Shown: piece after piece, positions 22,287 to 32,200 of the stretch
How positions within the stretch are numbered: the first letter of the stretch is position 1
Layout: each line of letters begins with the position of its first letter
DNA from: Blattamonas nauphoetae
Lineage: Eukaryota > Preaxostyla > Oxymonadida
Direction of reading: 5' to 3'
NCBI GenBank assembly: GCA_033064195.1
Contig: JARBJD010000086.1
Span: forward strand, 186,001-250,000
Length of the DNA stretch: 64,000 nt
Notes under the pieces: generated by a model
Seen by the model: the letters and a program-made list of their open reading frames with translations, nothing else
Told to the model about the DNA's origin: nothing
The model's database searches: none
Made by a program: the position numbers and the translations under genes

Positions 22287-23295
22287 TAGGGGGTGCATTA
22301 ATTACGTCCCCTCAGGTTTTCTCGATATATGATGAATGAAGACAATGACCAATACCGATATGAGTCATAAACATCTGTGATGCTCAGATTAGTGAACACA
22401 ATTCACAATGATACTTCTTAATTTACGATTTTCAGCAGAGTTCCTGTTTCAGACACACGAATCCCAATCAACTATCACATTATTTTAAGAGGATGTCCAT
22501 TCTACGGATTCAAATACATGAAAAAGACACAAACTGTTGAAGAATAAACAAATATCTTCCCATTGGAAGGTAAGTGGAGGATCCACACCACCGTCAACAA
22601 CACAGATTCCCATATGTCTATCCACATCTCCATTCCGAAAGACACTCTCAAAACATGCTTCAAAGATGATTAAAGTCAATGACAGTCGATTTCAACGAAA
22701 CCATGCATCTTTTCGTTCGCTTCATCAATCGATCCTCTCGAAAGAGGTATTGCGATTTTCATTTCTCAAAATCAGTTTTCGTTTCTGGAAATAGGGAAGA
22801 AATACACGTTTCCTCAACATATGGAATTTTCAACCATGGTTAGAGTTTTCACTGACTTCTTAGTGGATCTTGAAAGTGATTCGATTCAAGTCTCATTTTG
22901 AACATTTTACGTCTTTCTAAGATTATAAGAAGATGACATAAGTGATATCGGTGATAAAACTCAACTTTCATACCTTCCAATGAAAACGAATGACTTTTCA
23001 TTTTTCCACCACACATGTGAATGAGGCTCTTATTTTACATTTTTAGAACACTGCACGATAAAAGAGTTGAAAAGAACTCTGATAATGAAATGATTTCTGG
23101 AAGTGTTTCTCATAGCTGAAAATATTCGTCAATCACCATCAGAAATGAGTGAATTGAGAGATCTATCACACAAAATATCGAAAATTTGAACAGAAACATG
23201 ACTTACCAATGTTTAAGACATTCACGAAAAATCCAGTAAGGTTAACTTAACAGATATTGAAAAAACCTGAGGGGACGTAATTAATGCACCCCCTA
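22287..23295. mobile_element. Non-autonomous TIR element with TA target duplication
   Basis: The 1,009-bp element starts TAGGGGGTGCATTAATTACG and ends with the inverted copy; the inverted ends match over about 46 bases with two differences. TA flanks it at 22,285-22,286 and 23,296-23,297. The interior is AT-rich and without a coding frame. Removing it and one TA restores the host reading frame. It is unrelated in sequence to the foldback element upstream in the same gene. Confidence 0.75.
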
Positions 23296-24411
23296 TATTA
23301 TCTGGACCTATCGTTCCTCGATTTAACGATGAACTATTCAGTCCATCTTTCACTCCATCCCTTTGCTCTGGACCAACACAATCAAGACATCACTCTCGAC
23401 TTCCTGTATCGATTGTTTAAGTTTTGTTCAGGAAAAGCTGTGCCCAGGCGGACCTTTCTAAAACTGAAACAGAAGATGAACGAGGCTGCCCTTTCATCGT
23501 CATCTCCACCCTTCATCCTCACAACTGAACTTGTGTGTCCTCTCTCCAACGAAGAGACAATCGCCATTCTCGACAGAATTGTTGGTCTGATCAACTCGAA
23601 CACGCCGTTGACGGACGACACAATTCTCCGAATCTGCGCCTTCTTCAGACAATCAAAAAAGACAAATTTTATCAAAATTCACAGGAACATGGGTCGAACC
23701 AAGCAACAATACCTCCAAACACTGGAATCACTCCTCTCTCTTCCTATCGACATCCTCAAACAATCGCCAGTGGAATATCTCCTCCACAGAGTACAAGACG
23801 TGTATAGGGGCTTTGATGAGAATTGGGATGATTTATGTTTTGATACAGTTCCGCTTTTTCTCGATGCCTTGAAACTGGACCAGCCACGATCCAACAAACA
23901 CACGAAAGAACTCCATGGCAAGTTTCTTGATTTTCTTCTGGATTCTCTGGAACATGCTTGTTCAAGAGCAGATCGCCTCCATCCAGCCCACTTCGAACAG
24001 TTCATCAATCTTTCTGAAGAGTTTATATTCACACACTACAGCAGACAACTCCACTCAACAACGGAAGACAATGAGACATGGACAAATGATCTCGTCAGAG
24101 TGCTAAGAGCATGTCATCATTCAGTGTTCATTGAGGGTCTGGGCAAGCTTGGATTCTTCGCTCGAGTTGTGAATGAATTCATCGACAGCTGTGATGCCTC
24201 GTCTTCGACGAAGATGTTGTCCTGTGGTGTCGATCGCCCTCAAATTTGGCGAAGTCGTGCCAGAGAGTCTTTTGATGAGGAAGGTTGGGAGGATGCAATG
24301 GAATTGAACCTGATCAAAAATGAGACAGATGCCAATGACAATGAAACTCGCAAGACCAGGAACAAAAGATGGATGATGTGCTTGTACGGGGCGAATCTTA
24401 ACCTTGTCTAG

Positions 24412-24783
24412 GGTTGGGAAATGTACAGATGGCTGCCTCTTCTCAACGAGCCCTCTCCCACACAAAAATGGACCCTTCGCATTCCACGGATAATTTCATT
24501 TCACTTCATTGAGTATTCTCATCTCATAAAGACGTTCTCGTTCGTTTTTTCTTCTTTCTGAAGACTTGATTGAAGTAATCAAACCATGAAAGTGAGTTTC
24601 CCATAAAAAGAATCTCTCCGAAATTGACGGCAAATTTTTGTTCAATCAAACTCAAGAGGACCTTTTACCTCATTTGATTCAGTTTCCACATGAAATACTT
24701 CTCGGAAAAGTGTCCAAAATCGGTGAAACTCTCAGATTGGAAGTAGAAAGGCGAAATAATGATAAACTCGAGGAGGTCAAGAA
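24412..24783. other. Intergenic between convergent genes
   Basis: 3' flank of the interrupted host gene and of the protease gene. The first ~130 bases are shared with 16,036-16,140 as part of the duplicated segment. No gene seen. Confidence 0.45.
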
Positions 24784-25647
24784 TTAACACACAACCGTTC
24801 CTCCATAAAACCCGCCCTCAATTCCGGCCTCGTTTGTCCCCATCTTGATCTTGAAATACCCTTGCTCGCCCCAGTCCTCACTCCAGCTGTTCTGAAGGAG
24901 CCAGTACTTGACTCCGTTCTCCTCGCCCCAGCCGAGAAGGATAACTGCATGCGAGCCCAGGTTATCTCCTTCCAGGTGCTGATACACTCCGCTTGAGTAG
25001 GACAGGAAATCTTCGTAGATGTTGAAACGGGCATAAAGCGGGCCTTCATTGAAAAGCGATTCTTGGACTTGGTCGACGCGCAGGGTGAGAGTTTTGTCCC
25101 ACTTGAATCGTTCAATTTCGGAGCCGTTTCGGCATTTTGTTGGGCAGGTTGGAACACGACCAGATGCGGAGACAAACGGAAGGCAGGAATATGTGGTCAT
25201 TCCTTTATTCTTTGCCCAAAGTTGAGCACGAGCAGGGTTTCCTCCTCTGCACGCGCTGTTTGTGATGTCACAAGAGATTAGATCTTGCATGGAGAGGGGA
25301 CCTGACCAGCAGCCAGCAATTCCGCGTCGAATGCTCATTGACCCTGATGTGGCAAATGCCCAACATCCACCGCAATCGTCTTGATCATAAATGGGGAGGA
25401 CGTAGTCGGGATATGCCTCGCGGATATCGTACGAGGAGGGAGCTGAGAGTGGAGCCATGAAATCGAGTGGATCTTCGGGAAGGATCGTTTTATCCAGTGA
25501 TTTCACAACTTTTGCAGGTGAGAATCGTGTTCCGCGGTAATCCCGGGCTTTCCATGTTGCTCGACGATTCTTGTTCACAGAGTCGACAATCGATGGATCA
25601 AATGACGCTGCTGCGTGAATCAGGTTTGCCAGAATAAATAGAAACAT
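24784..25647 (-). CDS. Cathepsin B-like cysteine protease (papain family, C1A)
   Basis: 287 residues from ATG, a complete preproenzyme of the short type known in other metamonads. A hydrophobic signal peptide (FLFILANLIHAAA) is followed by a short propeptide (about 15-70). The mature domain starts near SSYDIREAYPD. The oxyanion Gln89 and catalytic Cys95 sit in QDDCGGCWAFAT, His233 in GSHAVILLGWG and Asn253 in QNSWSEDWG, so all catalytic residues are present. The region between CW and His is too short for the cathepsin B occluding loop with its His pair, which suggests endopeptidase activity. Cysteines at 113, 126, 133, 155, 168 and 172 could form disulphides. It should act in a lysosome-like vacuole or be secreted, digesting food or substrate protein. 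It is convergent with the host gene on its right-hand side. Confidence 0.93.
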   Translation of the reverse strand: MFLFILANLIHAAASFDPSIVDSVNKNRRATWKARDYRGTRFSPAKVVKSLDKTILPEDPLDFMAPLSAPSSYDIREAYPDYVLPIYDQDDCGGCWAFATSGSMSIRRGIAGCWSGPLSMQDLISCDITNSACRGGNPARAQLWAKNKGMTTYSCLPFVSASGRVPTCPTKCRNGSEIERFKWDKTLTLRVDQVQESLFNEGPLYARFNIYEDFLSYSSGVYQHLEGDNLGSHAVILLGWGEENGVKYWLLQNSWSEDWGEQGYFKIKMGTNEAGIEGGFYGGTVVC

Positions 25648-26211
25648 CTAAGTTCGATAAGGAGAATGGAGAACAAACAAAAAAGTGCTTAAAAGAGAAT
25701 TGCAGACTTGGATAAGAGAACGTTGATTAACAACCTAATTAGGCGTTTCGAGAATTTTGTCACATTTAACTGGATCTTCCCACACTTTGTATTCTATGTG
25801 ATGATCACGGCAAATTGGATAATAATGCATCACAGAAGAAACTTACCAAGAAGTGATATGGAATAAAATAATTAAAAAAATCAATGAAATCAAAACGAAA
25901 CGAAAGAGAGGTGTTTCTTCAGTTTTTGGTAGTCATCATTGACTATAGCGCTGAAAAGTGTGAGAGCACACTTGATATAAGAAATAAATAACTGAATGGA
26001 AAATACAGAGAAAACTGGGATCCAATTCGAGATGTTGAGAGGATCTCTTCGTGTGGAGGGAGGGATTGAAGGGGCTGTGACTCAAAAGAAGTCAACGTCG
26101 TCAAACAGAATGTTTATAAACGAAAATAATCAATCAGGACAATTTTTCAGAGACATAGAGAATAGATGACAACTGCAGATCCGTCATTGCTTGACACGGA
26201 CCGGTCTCATC
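25648..26211. other. Intergenic, AT-rich
   Basis: 5' flank of the protease gene and 3' flank of the large surface gene. No coding frame or repeat stands out. Confidence 0.45.
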
Positions 26212-29200
26212 TTATCCGATGTAACGAGTCTCTTCAATGAACCCAAGTTCTGTAGCGACTGTCGTCAGCGTTGGCCGATATTCTGGGTCGGGATCAAGAC
26301 ACTTCTCAATCAGTTCTCGCATCTGATCATTCAAGACTTTTGATAGTTTTGGTCTGACACCTGCGGTGATCTGTCGATGTGCTGTCAGAGCATCCATTTC
26401 TTGCAGTGGAGTCTCTTCAGCCTCCATCTCATAAAGAAGCAGGCCGAGACGAAACACAGCCACTTTCTGAGGGTCGACTGAGTCGTCTGTTTGGTCGTTT
26501 TCGTCGCATTGTTCGGGAGCGGAATATCGAAGCATCTCGTTCGGGGGAATAACGTTGTCTGTTGATTCCGGATCCCAGTTTTGTTGATCAAATCCTGATA
26601 ATTTGAGGATCATTGATTCATTTTCGTCGAACATAATGAAGTGCGAGTTCAGGTTCATCAGAATATCCTTCTTATCAATGTCAGATGCCACGAGTTTGAC
26701 AAGACCAGACGCGATCTCTCGTTGTGCCTGTCTCTTCCCAAATGAGTTGCTTTCTTTGTGAAGGCGAGTGGAGAGTGTTTTGACGGCTTTGACGTGTTCG
26801 GGGATAGTTTCTTTTCCCATCACTTCGTTTCTCGCAACGACACCATTCAATCTGATTCCTGTGATCACTCCTGATTGCTCTCCTTCTGTCACGTTGGTCG
26901 AGATGATCACTTGTGACAGCATCTCCTTCGTTGATGCTGCAGACGAAATTGTTGACGATTTGGATTTGTTGAGAAGGGCGAGTTGGGAAGATGTCAGTTT
27001 TTTAGCACCGCTGCTTGAGATGAGAAGGTATTTCTCACTTCCGATGATCACAGACGAGATGATCACGTTCTGAGCGGCGAGATTCTGCTCAATTCGTTGC
27101 TTCTTCTTTCGATGGCGACAACAGCAGCTGATGACGAAGATAATCACAACGATGAGAGCGCCCACTGCCGCAGCCACGGCCACGAAGATTGTCCAATAAT
27201 TATTCTTCTCTAGTTGGGTGTATTTGGGTGCTTTGAATGATTTATCGCTTGGCGAACAGGAGAGAATACCATTGGAGATGGCGGTGATTGTGTAGGAGTA
27301 CCGTGCGATGAGTTTGGAGGAGTCGTCTTTTGTGACTGAGACACCACCGAACGCGTTTGTTGATGACTGACCCGTTAGCGTGACCGTCAGAGTGTGCGTT
27401 GAAGGAGTTTTGTTCATTTCTGACGGATCGGGGTTGTTTCCAATCAGAGTGAGTGTGTAATTCTCCCCCTTCGCAAACAATCGCCCGATCAGCTTGATTT
27501 CGACCAAGTTTGTTTCGTTTCCAATTTCGATTGACACCACACGGAGTGGTTCCTGAGGCACAGAAAAGACAATTTCTGATGGGAGGAAACCTGAAATCTC
27601 GCCGATCTTGACCGAGCTGAGTGTGTAATCCATTCCGTACTCGAATGAAGCCCCCCACGACTCAAAGATTTGCTCGGCGAATGGTTGGAGAGAGGATGGG
27701 GAGGCAATGGGAAGATACAACGATTGGACAGGATCGTCACGGATGGCCCCATCCAACAGTGGAATGACATTGATCTCCGCGTCATCACCTTTGTTGTGTG
27801 GAAGATCTTCTCCGGAAAAGACAATCTGGATTGAGGTTTGTTCGGCGTCGAGGAAGGTGCAAGTGGCTGAGGTGATCCGCGGAGGGGCTGGCGGGATGGA
27901 GAACGTGCGATCTTCCTCAGGCGGAAGTGTGATGATATCAGTTTCATTGAACATGTCCACAATCTTAAATTCACTGTCGTACTCAAAATCTTTCTGTTTG
28001 TATGCGAGCACACGAAGTTGTCCTGTGTTTTTGTCGGTCATCGTCAACGTCTGGGTTATGTTTCGTGATCCGGTCTTCTGAAGGACGACTGTGTACGATC
28101 CGTTCAGAATTGTCTTCCCTTTGAACTCGATGATCGCATAATCTTGATCTTTCTGGTCAGAGTGACAACTGACTGACCCCAATCGGTGTTTGGATGGAGT
28201 GGAGAGAGATGTGGTATGGAGATGTGCATCGAAAGCAGTGAAATTGGCAAATTTGATAGTGTAAGTGTATGAATAACGCAAATGGAGATCATCCTCTGCA
28301 AATTCGACGAGAGCAGATGCGAAAGTTGATGTGTGTGTGGTGACCTCGATTGTTATGTTGTAACTGTTAGGGGTGTAGATTGATGAACCAGGGTTTCGCG
28401 TTTGTACGCCTGTCAGTTGGAACGAGAGTGTTTCACCCTCCTCCCTGAAGTTCAATCCATCCACATTCAGAGTCAATTTGTCCTCATCATCATACAAACA
28501 AGTGACGGAGAGAGCGCGAGGTTCGTCTTGAGGGACGGTGAATGTGATTCCATCGTCCACAGCACACACATCTGGCGTCATGACCACCGAAGTCACCTCG
28601 TATGTTGTCTCAAAGTCCAGAAGTTTCTGTTTTGGTTCGAAGACCAGAACTCCTAATGTTGCTTCTTTGGTCGGTGAGGTGACGGTGATTGTGCCGAGAC
28701 AGATCGCGGGATCCTTCGGCTCGCCATTCACAATTCTGCGAACGGATACAGTCAGGTTGGTGTCAGCCGCAAGAGTATCATCGGCTTCGAGTGTGATGGA
28801 GAGGGTCATGTTTTTTTGAGCGTTCAATTTACACGATGTGTTGGTGAACCTGATCGGTTTTGGAGGAGTGCGGAAGATTGTAATGAATGTGTCAGTCGAA
28901 AAAAGAAGAGAGATGTCACAGCATGATGCGCTGATCACTTCGTAACCGAGATCGTAGTTCCAGAAAGCGTCTTTGTATACTTTGATAGGAAGAACTTCAT
29001 TTATTGTCACTTCGACGGTGACGTTGCTTGTCGGGTAGTCCAGCCGTTGGATGGTGAGCTTGACCGGACCGTCTGGGATGTCTTCTCCGACGAGAGAAAG
29101 ATTGATGTAATTCCCATCTGTTGGTTTGAGCGAATAATCGATGGATGTCAGTTTTGGCCCTTCTGGCGTGGTGAATGAGTTGTTGATGATGAAAGCATAG

Positions 29201-32200
29201 TCGACTTTATCGTCTTCACGAACGAGGGAGGTAACGTGGTATGTCGTATTGAACAGCAAAGAAGACTCGAGACCAACAGGGATAAAGGACGACGAGCCTG
29301 AAGTTGGCGTGGAGAAGGAGAAATTGAAGGAGAAGTCGCCGATTGTGACAGTATAAGGTGTATCTTGGGGAAGGTTCGATCCGGCTGCTGTGAGGATGAA
29401 ACCAGTGCGATCGGAGGAGAGGGTGGTGGAGAATGAGGTGATCAGAGGAGGAGAGGGGACACGAAACGAGATTGACCCACAAACTCCAAAGTCTGTGGAC
29501 TCATTGAACGAATAAAGCGAGTATTCCTTACCAAATGCAAGTGTCGTCTCGTTTTCTGATGAGCTTGTTGAGAATCTTGCAGTGATATTGTTTTCATTCA
29601 TTTCATTCGAAACACAGGACACAGTTGTGTCATCTCGGCGAACGGACAGCGACGACAGTGAAAGTGGGAAACCTCGTCCTGTCACAACAATCGTAAGCGA
29701 CTTCTTCGGTCCCGAAAGAGCTACAGAATCGATTCCTGTCACTCGGATGGGCTCTGAAGGCATCGAAATTGTCTTCTCCGAAATCAAGACCGATTCGTTG
29801 CGACCCACTCCAACAACCGACGTGATCGCGTAGTTCTCTCCAAACCTCATCTCGTTCGATCCTTCTTCCCCAAAACAAGATGGCGACAGATGAATCGTCA
29901 CATTCTCCAACACACCCTGTTCGTCTGTTCGACACGAGATGACGATTCGTTCCTCAGTGGGTTCTTGGTCTTCTCCACCGCTTTCTCCTTCTTCTGTGAT
30001 CGGCTCTACAACTCTAACCAGCGTCACTTTGTATTCCTTCCCTTTTTCCATCAATGATGACGTGAAGGACAATGTCAAGTTGCTCTTTGTAACGCTGTCC
30101 AGTTCGCCAACATCAATTTTCTCCAAACGAGCTACTTTCGGCGTCACAAATTCGACTGTCCCTTTCACTCCCACCACCATCTCTTCATCGTGAACCGCGT
30201 TCACCTCAGTCACTTTTAATGGTTCATCCTCCTTCAGCCCTCCTTCACTCCCATCCAGTCTCAGTCGCACTTTCCCTGAACTCTCTCCTTCTTCGTCCAG
30301 CGTGAGATTCACTCTGAACCTATCAGCGGTATTCAGAACAATCTCATATTCTCCATTCGGAATCGATCGTCCCTTCACAATCACATCAGCTCCGGTTCGC
30401 ATGTCGTCCAGGTTACACTCAACTGCGATGACTTCCGGCCCGTCTGGTGTCGAAAATGAAGAGTTCTCCAAAAAGGCGTGTTCAGACTCATTGTCGTCTT
30501 TCGTCATCGCTGTCACTGTGTATGTCTTCCCGAATTCCATCAAACTCTCACCTCGACGAACAGGAATCTCTGACGACGATCCATGTGTTGTCGATGAGAT
30601 CGTAATTGTTACTTTGTTGTCATTGATTGTGGCAATGTAGGACGTGTCTGGGGACAGGTTCGATCCATTCACTTTCAGATACAGCCCTTGGTGGGATTCT
30701 GATAGCTCGGTCCAAAACGACGTGATCAGAGGAGGAGAGGGGACACGAAACGAGATCGTTCCACAAACTCCAAAGTCTGACGATCCATCGAATAGATAAA
30801 GCGAGTATTCCTGACCGAATGCAAGCGTCGTCTCGTTTTCTGACGAACTCGTTGAGAAGTGGGCGGTGATATTGTTTTCATTCATTTCAATCGAATCAGA
30901 GAGCGCAATCGTGTCACCTCGGCGAACGGACAGCGACTGCAGTGAAGGCGGAAAACCTTGTCCTGTCACAACAATCGCAAGTGACTTCTTCGTTCCCAAG
31001 AGACCCAAAGATTCTGTTTGTGTCACTCGAATGGGTTCTGAAGGCATCGAAATTGAATGATCTGAAATCAATGCCGATTCTGTGCGGTTTTCTGCAACAA
31101 CCGAAGTGATCGTGTATTTCGCATCATGCTGCCAAAGTGTTGATGTGTCTTCTTCCGAAGACGGAAGGAAGCACACTTTAAGATCTAGCAAATCCCCGTT
31201 GTCATCGGTTGGAATCGTGTGAGACATCGATTGAGACCCTTCAGTGTCGCCATTCAGGTTAAATCGAACAATGTATTCCGTGTTCTTTTCGAGTAGTACA
31301 GACGAAAAAGAGAGATTCAGGGAGTCCTTCTTTAGGCCAGTCAGTTCTCCCACGTGGACTTCAATAAGACGAGCAGCTTCCGGTGTCTTAAACTGGATTG
31401 ATTCCAACACATTCACGGATGACTGTGGAACAGTTTGACTGACAACAGATTCGATCTGGTAGAGTGTGTTCTCTGCCAGTGCTTCTTCATTCCCATTCAA
31501 GAGAAGCGTCGTCTTTGCTGTCGACATTCCATCGGAGTCAAGAGTAAAACTTACAGAAAATGAACGCGAGCCATTGAGAGTGACCAGAAACTGACCTGAT
31601 GCGATGAGAGCACCTGTGAAGACGAGATCAGCCTTCGTCCGACTTTCATCCAAACTGCAGGAGACAGAGATGAGTGTCGGCGTGTCGGGAGGAAAGGAGA
31701 TCGCACTGACTGTGTACGACGTGAGGGGAGATTGGAGAAGACCTGCCTCTCCAAACGAGAAAGCGTGTGAGCTGTCGATTTCTCCGTCGATTGAAAAAGC
31801 CAAGACACGAGGAATGGTTGGAGCTGCTCCCTCGCGAGATGTGCCAGAGTCTTCAGAATTGTCCACCAGAATCAGAACTGGGCCGGTGACTGTTCGATTC
31901 AGGGTGATCGAGAGGAGGGCTGTGGTATCATCGACTTCGCTGATTGATGAAGATTGGATTTCGACTTCGGCTGAGGAACTGGACAAGAGATCATCCAAAT
32001 TATTGTAAGTGGCAAAATCAGTGATTGTCACCTGTGGAGAGAGAGAAGAGGACTCGCAGAACACGATGTCCCAAATAGGCGCCGGTTCGCTTTCGTTTGC
32101 GAAGAGGATATCGTTTCCGAGGTTGCTCGCTGCTGAGTTGTTTGCGAACCTCAGAAATCGTAAAGCAATTGATGTACAATCAGAGAATGTCACAGCCCCG

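Larger units (their letters stand above)
16302..24411 (+). pseudogene. Host helical-repeat-type gene interrupted by three transposons
   Basis: Host segments: 16,302-16,713, 21,165-22,286 and 23,298-24,411. The 5' part starts with a basic ATG-led segment (MPPKHKSRRQ) and reads in frame up to a TA. Removing 16,714-21,162 with one TA gives GHV followed by NSEMTLSESD in one frame. Removing 22,287-23,295 with one TA gives SDC followed by YYLDLSFLDL, again in frame. Between 21,530 and 21,610 the coding frame changes once; I found no convincing intron there, so this may be a true frameshift. The rest is Leu/Phe-rich helices of the oxymonad ARM/HEAT-like type, ending ANLNLV. No catalytic motif was recognised. 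With ~8 kb of inserted DNA it is probably dead, unless the insertions are polymorphic. Confidence 0.6.
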
